Below the pieces are notes generated by a model. That model was not told the DNA's origin, ran no database searches, and saw only the letters and a list, made by a program, of their open reading frames with translations. This document shows, piece after piece, positions 11,085 to 20,071 of a DNA stretch of 64,000 nucleotides. The stretch is from Phytophthora colocasiae (lineage: Eukaryota > Oomycota > Peronosporomycetes > Peronosporales > Peronosporaceae): positions 124,001-188,000 of the forward strand of contig JAGKQI010000051.1 of assembly GCA_018806915.1 (NCBI GenBank). Reading direction: 5' to 3'. The translations under genes and the position numbers were made by a program. How positions within the stretch are numbered: the stretch's first letter is position 1; the number at the start of each line of letters is the position of its first letter.

Positions 11085-12574
11085 TCAGTTTTCTTCCTCT
11101 TCAGCGAGCAGATACTGGTACATGGCGTCTTCGGACTTGCAAAAGTGCCAGATGCTGGGTGATGCCTGGAAGAGCTCGACTGACTGATTGAGCGTCATGA
11201 GTTTCACGCTGATGTCTTCAATAAATCCCCACGAACTCTCCTGCAAAGAAAATAAAGAGCATTGTTAGTTTTCTCTGCCACATAAGACACCCAAGAGCTA
11301 AACCCACGTAAATGGAAGTCTCCAGTTCGATCGCATCCTGACAGAAATCCGTCGCTTGCTTGATATCGAGGTCGAGACCCTCTACAGCAGCGAACGCTAC
11401 TGCCATCTCTTCTCGTTTCTGGTTCATGATCTCTAGGCAAGACTTGAGGTTCACTACCAGCGAGGATAGTCCATTAAGTTGCTGGCTTTGACCTGCACAA
11501 CAGAAAAAATAGTTAGAAACTGTATACCTCAATAAAATCATCTCCTCCAAATAACGTACGACTGAGCATGATGCTGGACGGAGTCAATGCTGCAATACCC
11601 GAAAGGAACAAACTCTTGCCTGCAAGTGAGATCGGTACACTTAGACCACTGGTCGCAGGAGCAGCAACGACTCCAGCAACACCCACGACGGCTCCAGCCA
11701 CAACACCAGCAGCTCCTGCTGCCACGCCCGTGCCGCTGAAATCTGCAGACCTGCCTCTCATATGCAGCAGCGTGATACTCTGCACCATGAGCTTAGTGCA
11801 CTCTGTCGTGAGATCATCCAGTTCATCGAGACTCTCCCTCATTTCTGACACCATCGACTGTGCGCTCTGTGCCATGCGAGCCAGAGCCCATTCCGCTCGT
11901 CGAGCGTTCTTCTTCTCCTCATTATGGTCCTTGGCCTGTAGTGGGGGGACCACAGCCTCTCTTAACTTACTCAAATAGTCTGTCAAGGTCGCGATCTCAT
12001 TGAAACATTGGGCGAACATGAGGTTGCACTGCTCCAAATGGATTTGACTGCGCTCCACCAGCTCGTCACACTTCGCCAATGTGCTATTGGCCAGTTTAAC
12101 CAGTGTACGGAGTCTATTAGAGAACTTGAAAGCCTTCTGCAGCTTGTGGACGACTTCTTGGAGCTGCTGGAGCTGTTCTTCCTCCGTCTCCACTACCAGC
12201 CACTCGGCTCGCAGAACACGTTCGGAATCGTCCGGTGTAAACGCGTTCTGCATTGTATTCACCATTTTATCCAGTCCCACGCCTTGAATTCCCTTGATAA
12301 TAGCCATCCGACTGCTCTCGAAGATGTCAGAACCCGAGCGTTTCTTGGTTTCCACTGCAGCATCCGACAAAGCCACTAAAGACTTGGCGCTGGGCAGATC
12401 TTCGGTCGTAAAACTGCGTTGTGTCGCCTGTGAACGTGGTAAATCGCTAGGAGAGAACTTGCCGCTGCCGTGACGCACCAGCGCCAGGTCGTCGCGGCTC
12501 TCCTCCGCCCCCACGCGCGCGTACCGCGGAGACAACGCCATCGCCTTCTTTCTCCGTAACTCAGGTGATGTCAA
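11085..12574 (-). CDS. Coiled-coil protein with a Gly/Ala-rich hydrophobic hairpin, three exons
   Basis: Exons 12574-11560, 11492-11308 and 11240-11085 give 451 residues, with GTACGT and GTGGGT donors and 67-bp introns. I do not recognise the family. Residues 1-100 are basic and Ser-rich. From about 100 to 270 the sequence is long alpha-helix with heptads. Around 278-335 there is a Gly/Ala/Val-rich hydrophobic segment (TGVAAGAAGVVAGAVVGVAG), then helices resume in exons 2 and 3, and the end is acidic. Helical rod, hydrophobic hairpin, helical rod is an architecture seen in ClyA/ApoL-like membrane-inserting helical bundles, but that is a shape comparison, not demonstrated homology. An ATG at 12541 is an alternative start. 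It shares a 185-bp divergent promoter with NOP53. Confidence 0.75.
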
Positions 12575-12759
12575 TGGACGGTGACGACAAGTGTACTATC
12601 ATATGACTAAAGTCACCGAATTTAACATAACTGTTAAATGTTTAATATAAATTGCAATGAGTGTCACTAGCTTCATTGTACAAATATTACTTGTTTGGCC
12701 ACAATCTAACTGATAGCCGAGCTCCACTGGTTGTGAAGAGACATTGACACACTTGGACC
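12575..12759. promoter_or_regulatory. Divergent promoter region
   Basis: 185 bp separate the start codons of the coiled-coil gene (minus) and NOP53 (plus), so this must hold both promoters. It is AT-rich in the middle. No sharp TATA box or GCTCATTYY element is evident. Confidence 0.5.
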
Positions 12760-14033
12760 ATGGGAGGAAGCAAACGTCGTCGTCAGCAGCGCGTTAAGGC
12801 CATTGGCCAGCAGGTGGAGGAGAGTATCCGACAGGACGCGGAGGACAAGAAGCTCAAGCATGTGGAGGCGCAGCAGCTCTTCCAGGTGGACAGTAAGGGC
12901 GGAGATGAGCCTGCACCTTTGACCAAGAAGCAGAAGCTTGAAAAACTCCAAAAGGACCCGTTGCTGGCCAGTTCGCGCAAATTTGACGCTTCAAAAGCCC
13001 ACAAGACAGAGATTTTGGCTGTTAAAAAGCTTCAGGAGACGCAACAACCTGTTCAACAGCCTAAGAAGAAGAAGAACAAGGTTAAAGGACTTTGGGGACA
13101 AGATGGTAGCGTCAAAGAGGACGAGCAGAACCAGCATGTGGACGAGTATGTAGCTCCGGTGGTGATTAAGAAGACCAAACGACGCAAATTGCTGGCTTCT
13201 ACTAAGAACAAGGTGGCTACTGTGGAGGTGGCGGCTGCCGGTCAGTCGTATCATCCGGACTTCGACTCGCATCAAGACGTCATGGCTGAAGCTGTGGCTC
13301 GTGAGCTTGAGAAACAGGAGAAGAAAGCTCAGATGCATGAGCCTGTGAGTAAGGGAATGTCGGAGGAGACGTTGCAGTACATCAAGCAGGACTCGTCTGA
13401 CTCGGAGGAAGAGTCCAGTGACTCGGAGAATGAAGACGGCTCGGTTAAGAAGACTCGTAAGCTGCCGGAGAAGGTGACGCGTGCGCAGCGCAACAAGCGC
13501 TCGCGACACAAGCAGATGGAGCTGGAGCACCACTTGCGTCGTGGTGAGAAGGCTATTATCAAGCAGATCAACGCGTACGTCGAATCTCTTGCACTGAGTG
13601 TGTTTTGGATGTCTGGCACTAACTACGCGTGTATTTTTATTGATGATGCAGTTCCAACCACATTCTTCAGGATATCGTCAAGAGTGAGAAGCAGGCGGCC
13701 AAGAAGCAGGAGCTGAAGAAGCTCCAGCTGGAGCAAAAGCTGCAGGAGGAACCGCTCGTCCGTGTGGCTGGAAAGTATACGTAAGTGGGCTTGTGATACG
13801 AGTTTTTTTTAAAATTGTTCTAATTGTCTCCTTTTGCACTACGCAGCAAACTGGAGCGTGATACACCAGTGTCGTTCTCGGAGGAACTCACAGGTAACTT
13901 CCGGACGCTCAAGCCCAAGGGAAACCCTCTTCTGGATCGTTTCGACAGTCTGCACAAGCGCAACCAAATCCAGATTGGACGACCCAAGAAGACGCGCAAG
14001 GCCAAGGTGAAGATTATCGAGGCCAAGAAATAA
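12760..14033 (+). CDS. NOP53: Ribosome biogenesis protein NOP53 (GLTSCR2/PICT1 family), three exons
   Basis: Exons 12760-13574, 13652-13780 and 13847-14033 encode 376 residues, with GTACGT and GTAAGT donors and CAG acceptors; all joins keep frame. The family is recognised from AAGQSYHPDFDSHQDVMAEA (near residue 165), the long Lys/Glu-rich helical middle, and the C-terminal block TLKPKGNPLLDRFDSLHKRN followed by a basic tail. The N-terminus (MGGSKRRRQQRVKA) is basic, as expected for nucleolar targeting. In other eukaryotes NOP53 joins late pre-60S particles and recruits the exosome helicase for 7S/5.8S rRNA processing. An acidic Ser/Asp/Glu run near 215-230 looks like a CK2-type phosphorylation region. 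Without exons 2 and 3 the conserved C-terminus is lost, which supports the splicing model. Confidence 0.9.
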
Positions 14034-14144
14034 GTGACTTGCGCTCGTTCTTGCAAAGAAATCAAGGGCTTCTGGCCTGTAGATAGACTATGGAAAACAT
14101 TTTCTTCATTCACACGATATTGCTGTCCAAACTCATCTGAGCCG

Positions 14145-14153
14145 TATAAATAG
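14145..14153 (+). promoter_or_regulatory. TATA-like box
   Basis: TATAAATAG lies 71 bp upstream of the ATG at 14224. TATA boxes are uncommon in oomycete promoters, so this is a candidate only. Confidence 0.4.
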
Positions 14154-14223
14154 GGACCTGTGTGCTGTTAAAACACTCATCGCTCGAGCATTTCCGTGGT
14201 TGTCACTGCTCAAAGCTGTCAAG

Positions 14224-16010
14224 ATGGCCACGGGGTCTGTGATGCGACCTAGCGTACGATATCCTTTTTCTTTTGAGGTCATGAACTCCTGTAACATTGT
14301 TGCTGTAGAACTTCCGCCACGATATGCGTGGTGCACAGGTGGTGGAGATCCGTAGAGAAGAATACGAACGCACCAAGAAGTCCATTCTAAAGAAGATTCG
14401 TCGTCGTCTGGTGATTCTTGGAGTGATCGTTGGCCTTCTGTCGATCGTCGCTTTCATCCTTGGTGGAGTGAGTTCACAACTTCATTTGAGCTAGTTAGTT
14501 GTTTTGCTGTTTAACTTCAAATGGTCTGCGTTCTAGGTCATTCGAGGATACTACTCGAACATTCACAAGTTCTACAAAGTCTCGGGCCACGTGACTCTGG
14601 CCAACTTGTACTTCATCTACGCAGCAGTGTCACTGGCCTTCAGTTTCGACGGCTTCTACATCGACGGCAAGTGGCGCAAACTTCAACAGGACGGGAACCA
14701 TTTGATATTGCACGTACGGGCATTTTTCTTCCTTGGAGTTGGGTCATGGGCGATAGGTTGGTATTCTATCGAGATAACCCTGAAGTATGTTAACTCACTG
14801 CGTGCGTCCAGCTCTGTGGCTCGGGATCGCAACATTATCCTCCTTTGGACTAGTGGAAGTACAGTATATCGCATCATCCAGTCCCAACCTCATTTACCTT
14901 ACTACTCTTGTTATGGTCACGGTACGTCAGCTTGCTGGGCACTTTGAAGTATTATCCTAATATTTGTTAAAGGTGCATCTCGTAACTTCCCCCTGGCTAC
15001 TGCGTACAATTCACCGCAAGGGATCGCAGGCAGACGAATTCTTCGGGTACATTGGGCTTTAGTTTCCTGGGGTTATGTGGGTATTATCCATCAGTTTTTG
15101 TTTACCTTGTAGTGCAGAGTTCCTTTCGGATATTCGTCGTCCTCGTAAGAAGAATGGTGACTACGATGACGAGGCAAGCAGCTCCGACGATGATACAGGT
15201 ACAAGTGCAGCCGCTGTTCAGCCGGTTCCAACTTCTCCAAGCAGGGCTGTATCTCAGAGGAAGATCCGACGCCAAGAGAGTGTCAAAACTGGTTCTAGTC
15301 GGAAGAACCTTTTCAATGCAGAGGCCAACGCCACCATGTCACAATTGCAACTAGCAATGGAAGGAGATGATGACGCCCCTCGCTCAGCTCGTCGACAGCC
15401 AAGTGCACGTCCAGTTTCACCGCGAATCTCAGCTGCAGCTACTCACGAGACTGTAACTACGTCTCCACGGGTAGAATCTCAGAGCTACCACGAAATTCCA
15501 TTCGCTTCACCGGTTTTCGTGATGAATCCGGACGCAAATCTACCTGCTTCCAACTTCTGGCAACTCTGGAAACAAACCGATACAACGTACGAGTCATAGC
15601 AGAATGAACTTCAAACTCTTACTAATGTGGGTGTTCTGTATTTCCAACAGTGGCTCCTTCTCGTGTGCATTTGCGAATCAGCCATCCCGAACGGACTTGG
15701 AGATACATCTGCAGGCAAATGGCTTCCATGTCGTGGCTGCGGAGCAGAAGGACAGTGCGCTACAGGTGTACTTCTACGGTTCACAGTACGGCACTGACAC
15801 CTACTTCTTGTGTGAGTTCGTACTGCTTTTCGCACGCAGGTTCTTCCAGGCCACTTTCAAATGCAAGGTGCGTTTGTTAGCTCTGAATAGTTCATTGTCC
15901 CGGGTTGACTCTACTTGTGTGTGTGTGTGTGTGTGTAGGAGCGAGGAGCTGCTTCTGACTTCGTTACAAAGTTTAATCTCCAAGACTTGCTGGTTGTTGA
16001 GGGCGAGTAA
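14224..16010 (+). CDS. Multi-pass membrane protein with Ser-rich linker and conserved C-terminal domain, eight exons
   Basis: Exons 14224-14253, 14309-14467, 14537-14756, 14854-14921, 14973-15046, 15113-15586, 15651-15867 and 15939-16010 join to 437 residues. Every junction preserves frame. Donors are GTACGA, GTGAGT, GTTGGT, GTACGT, GTACAT, GTACGA and GTGCGT. A short basic cytosolic start leads to about four membrane helices: LVILGVIVGLLSIVAFIL, the TLANLYFIYAAVSLAF segment, the HVRAFFFLGVGSWAI segment and NLIYLTTLVMVTVHLV. An acidic and Ser/Arg-rich linker (about 185-345) follows. The end is a compact region (QPSRTDLEIHLQANGFHVVA ... TKFNLQDLLVVEGE) that looks like a folded mixed alpha/beta domain. 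I do not recognise the family. The exon 3/4 junction is the least sure: reading through it gives a different ~35 residues and then loses the fourth helix. Confidence 0.68.
15917..15936 (+). repeat. (GT)10 microsatellite at a 3' splice site
   Basis: Ten GT repeats run directly into the AG acceptor of the last intron of the membrane-protein gene, taking the place of the pyrimidine tract. Confidence 0.85.
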
Positions 16011-19000
16011 GCTGTTCCAAAATGAAACTCTTTCGTGTATGTGACTCATTTCACTTCAACATTGAGTCATCACCATACCACCGAAATTGTTCTGGTTAGT
16101 ATATTTCCTTGGCCAAGTGTAGGGATGCGGATTCTAAGGCATGATACATGTATGACCACATTGTTATCGACTGCATGTAAAAAACGTAACTTATTTCATG
16201 GTCTGGCGGAGTCTATCCGTGTCAGACAAGTTCACTCTTTTTTTACTTGAGTTAACTATAGAATGGGTCGAGACCTGATTTACTGTGACCACGCAAGTGG
16301 TCACTTTACAACTACTTGGTTTTTGTATGCAGGTTGGAGGGCTCTGGTATGCAAATCTGGAACTGCCAAGACGTATACTTGATGTTTGTATGGAGATTTC
16401 GGTGGTGTGACCACTTCGCTGTCACCCACGGATAATAGCTACTTTTGCTCTGCACTCGTTTACGACAGCACCCCACGATCTCACTCGCTTCATGTACAGC
16501 ACAGTTTGCCGTCATCAAGCTAACGACAACCGCCATCCGTCGCAAGGCAGTAGCGCAAAATCCCCGAACGTGTTCTCGGTCAGTTACTAGTAATCCAAGC
16601 GGGAAGCAGCGATCATCGTTTAGTCATAAATTATCTTGTGGGATGTGACAGGAGGATCATGCCCCGAAAGGGACCTTCCCGCCAGGAATCTTTGGTCCTC
16701 GTTCACGTCGGCTTGACCATTCATTGCTACACATCGCTGCAGCAGAAACTTCTTCCAGGACGGGATCGGTAGAGCTGGAGGAAGCGTCGCGGAGGTACAT
16801 GGTTAGCTAGCTGTCGCCAATTTTGGTGGCCGCGCATGCTCTTCAACGCGACGCGGATTTGCCGTGGAGAAACGCCAGCGCCATCTGATAGTTTCGCGAA
16901 ATGGCTTGCCAAGTCATTGTTGCTTTTTGTCTGCAGTAGCGGAGACTGTGCGATACTTGAAGTATGCTGCGGGCTTGTCCTGCATGATGGCTCGTCAATG
17001 AATCTTGGCCCGATCTTATTCAGCTCAAGTGTCGACAACACGACGCAAGATGGCTACAGTCTCCACAGCGTCAACTTGGCGACGGCACGTCTCACGGCTG
17101 AGCAGGCAGCAAGAAGTTCTTGCCAAGAAAGAACACACCAAGACGGCGTCGCAGGCAAGGCAAAGCTCGAAATGCATGCTGAACGCCCGCCGTGTCTGCC
17201 TGCGACGCGAACGGATTGACCGCTAGACCTTTTTATCGCGATGCGCTTCCTGCTCGGTCTCTCAATAATACTGGTAGTCGCCTTGTCGTTTGACGGCCGC
17301 ATCCAAACAACGGCTGTGGAAACGAATGCGTGCGTGTGGCACTTTGGTGGATCGCGCTGACAGCAGCACGCCAGCGGTTCGACTCGGATGCGCAGCGAAT
17401 TTTTAGGCTCGACGCAGCAACAGCAACGTGCACGTAGCTCGTCCCTACCCCGTCGCTGGCAGCTCGACGGATGGCTGGATTCGAGCAATCGGTTGCTTGT
17501 TCGCTCGCCATCGAAACCAGAGCTCAACTCAACGAACGCTTTGTGTTCTTTTGGTAGTCGCTTGGTCGTTACATGCGCATGCAGCTAAACGGATAGCCTA
17601 GTCGCCGGCTGCCTCGAGTTTCACGGCGTCTACGAAGAGATCTTGGGCAGCTGGGCTTGGTGCAGTGCACGCAGGACGGGGCAGAAGATCGGCAGTAAAA
17701 TGTGCTGCACCGGGATGAAGTCGCTACAACACCGTCGAACTGACATACACAGCGGCGACTCCACTGCAACATCAACCGTCAGCACGTGCGAGTGGCGTAC
17801 ATGCAGGTGTGACGCCGGTGTGGAAGCGCGTGCTCTGGTTGAACCGGCGGCCGATCGCCACGAGAGCTATCGCGAACCTACACAACTCGTGTCCAGCTGT
17901 CCAGTGATCTGTGGCTGGGGTTGCCGGCACCGCTTCGTTGTGTGCGCGACTGAGCAACACGTCAATTGGCGACCGCGATCGGATCTGCATTAAAGAGCGC
18001 AGCTCCACGGCCGGAGCAGCTCGGTGGAGTCGTACGGCTCCGGGTTTCTCTGGGTCAGGCACCCTTTGCAAGGCTATCTGCATCGGTTCTTCAAAAGTGG
18101 CTGGCCCCGAGCCAGAAAGACGACCCGAACCAGCTCTCTGAAGTTGGAACGATCTTTGAAGTGAAGACGAGCGCCCGAAACGGTCGGTGCGCTTGTCGCA
18201 GGCGAGACCGTCCTCCTGACATGCATCAAGCATGGTACAATACATTGCCAGCATCTGGTCTTGGATATCCATGTTGAATGGACTCGCCAATAGATACACG
18301 TGGCATCGCGGGGCATGGAGCTTATAGACAGCTTCGTACGCATCGAGAAGCTCGTGGCTCGCAGGCTTGGTGCAAGTTGCAGTGATGTCCACTTGCCGTG
18401 CCTGTCGCTCTCCGCGACCTGCCGTTCGTGTTCTACCGATACACTTGAAGGCTCGATCGCACAACATCGCATAGTGCAGCTCAAACTGCGCGCGCATCGT
18501 ATCCACAACAATCATGGCAGGACCATGCTTACGGCGGCGACGCCGCCACCGGTGGATTTTGCAGAGCTGCTGTGCAAGTCGCGAGCGGCTCGCATGTGGC
18601 GCTTGGAGGCTCCAAGGAGCACCCCGCGGCATGTACTGTAGCTCTCGGTCAGATAGGCTGGAGCAGGAATCCTGCAGCAGGATCGTACGCCACGATCAGT
18701 TCAATTGCAGCGACCAGCGCAGCTTGTCGCGGATGGCTACCCAGCAGCCCAGCGCTGTATGTCTGTTGATCATCACCGATACATGTGCACGTACCGATGA
18801 TTCATCGGTAACTCGAATGCACTTGCACGACGGCGTACATGTACTTGCAATTCCGCCGCCGTCGCACAACGTCGTCGTCCCGAGAATCCATCCCGTCGTC
18901 CTGCAACTGTTGCTCTTTATCGATTGGCACGCGAAACTTAGCGCCGCTAAGTTAGCGGAGCCCGTAATTCAATTTCTCGTCATCGCGCGAACGGTACGTA

Positions 19001-19283
19001 CTCTACGCGCGGCGCTCCTCTCGCTCCGCGTTCATGGCGACGCACTTTCTGCGCCTTCAGCGTGGCCGCTCCACGGCACACGCTTCACCCACCTGCTCGA
19101 GAGCTGCACGCCACCACCATCTCCGAGTGTGTCTTCATTTCGCAAGTTGCTTCAAAGCGCGTCAACGTCTCCGATCCACCACAGCACAGTACTCGTCCAC
19201 GGCTGACAGCAGCACCACCACCGCTCCAGTCACAACTACAGTAGCTCAACTAACTCCATTCACACCAACACACACCAACCAAC
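16011..19283. other. 3.3-kb gene-poor region
   Basis: No gene is recognised. The left part (to about 16.7 kb) is of mixed composition. From about 17.0 to 19.2 kb the DNA is GC-rich, so long frames occur on both strands by chance. The last ~130 bp are rich in CAC/ACC/CAA and form the likely 5' leader of the RWP-RK gene at 19284. The region may hold a long promoter or 5' UTR of that regulator, or decayed sequence. I found no inverted ends marking a transposon. Confidence 0.5.
17772..18632 (-). CDS. Unrecognised 286-codon open frame, doubtful
   Basis: The frame is open for 286 codons and begins MPRGAPWSLQAPHASRSR. It has no recognised domain, no signal peptide and no convincing membrane segment. 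A central part (about 45-140) has moderately protein-like composition, while the ends are Arg/Ser/Ala-rich as expected of chance frames in GC-rich DNA. Other frames of comparable quality overlap it on the plus strand. It is listed because of its length only. Confidence 0.2.
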   Translation of the reverse strand: MPRGAPWSLQAPHASRSRLAQQLCKIHRWRRRRRKHGPAMIVVDTMRAQFELHYAMLCDRAFKCIGRTRTAGRGERQARQVDITATCTKPASHELLDAYEAVYKLHAPRCHVYLLASPFNMDIQDQMLAMYCTMLDACQEDGLACDKRTDRFGRSSSLQRSFQLQRAGSGRLSGSGPATFEEPMQIALQRVPDPEKPGAVRLHRAAPAVELRSLMQIRSRSPIDVLLSRAHNEAVPATPATDHWTAGHELCRFAIALVAIGRRFNQSTRFHTGVTPACTPLARADG

Positions 19284-19832
19284 ATGACCAGCACCAGCGC
19301 CGACTTTGAGCTGTCCGAACTGCAGAAGTACTACCACTTGCCACTACGGGAAGCTGCCCGTCGCCTCGGCAGTTGCGAGGCCGTCGTCAAGCGCGTATGC
19401 CGCCGAAAGCAGATCCAGAGGTGGCCCTACCGTCAGGTGTCGTCCAAGCTCATCAAGATCCAGCACCTGTGCAAGTACATGGCCCACGTATCTGACGCCG
19501 AGCAGAAGGCTCGCATCCAGCAGAAGATCAAGCAGCTCACACAGGAATACCTGGAGCTCGTCGGCGGCCAGGTGCCGTCCGAGCTGCAACTCACACCCGC
19601 TGACGTACCGACACTGCCGCCGCCAAGCTACAAGGCCGACAATCCCATGGACCCGGCTGTACTGGCTGCTGCTTCCGACGACGATGCTGGCCAGGAGGAG
19701 GATGAAGACGTGGACGATGCGGTCGAGTCATCCAGTGAGCAGCGTTTGTCTGCGTACTCACTGCGCTTCATCCTGTCCGACTGCACAGTACTGGAGACCG
19801 ACACGGGTCTCCAATACAGCACCACCGCATAG
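19284..19832 (+). CDS. RWP-RK domain DNA-binding regulator
   Basis: 182 residues, single exon. Residues 8-60 form an RWP-RK domain: FELSELQKYYHLPLREAARR, LGSCEAVVKRVCRRK and QRWPYRQVSSK. The name-giving motif reads RWPYRQ, with Gln in place of the final Lys. A helical region (about 62-92, AEQKARIQQKIKQLTQEYLE) could mediate dimerisation. Then come a Pro-rich linker, an acidic stretch (DDDAGQEEDEDVDDAVE) that could act as an activation region, and a short hydrophobic end. RWP-RK proteins are transcription factors best known from nitrate signalling and gamete development in plants and algae; oomycetes carry an expanded set of unknown role. The ATG follows a CA-rich leader. It converges with the arginyl-tRNA synthetase gene. 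Confidence 0.88.
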   Translation: MTSTSADFELSELQKYYHLPLREAARRLGSCEAVVKRVCRRKQIQRWPYRQVSSKLIKIQHLCKYMAHVSDAEQKARIQQKIKQLTQEYLELVGGQVPSELQLTPADVPTLPPPSYKADNPMDPAVLAAASDDDAGQEEDEDVDDAVESSSEQRLSAYSLRFILSDCTVLETDTGLQYSTTA

Positions 19833-20071
19833 AGATCCACGATGTACTTTTGCCTGCATGTTCAACAACTACGAACCCAAGTCTGCATGTTAGATATAGA
19901 GCCTTCACACGACCACCAGCAAGTCCTGGAGAAATGTCTGCAAGTTAGAATTTCCCTAATCAAATACTGAGCTTCATTTCGTTCATCACCTCGCCACTTT
20001 ACCTAGTTTCTCGAGCGGAACGAAACACTTCCCACTTGACTGACCCATACCATGCGTCGACAACGGACAAC

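Noticed and set aside
11493..11527. A 35-nt intron using GTATAC in the coiled-coil gene
   Set aside because: Too short for splicing and puts the next exon out of frame; the GTACGT donor 32 bases further upstream gives a 67-nt intron and correct frame.
14922..14972. Reading through the short 51-nt intron of the membrane-protein gene
   Set aside because: Read-through gives an in-frame stop (GGCACTTTGA) soon after; splicing keeps the helix and frame.
16078..16406. ACCACCGAAAT near 16077 and its reverse complement near 16396 as possible ends of an inverted-repeat element
   Set aside because: Only 11 bases match and neither side extends; expected by chance in 3 kb.
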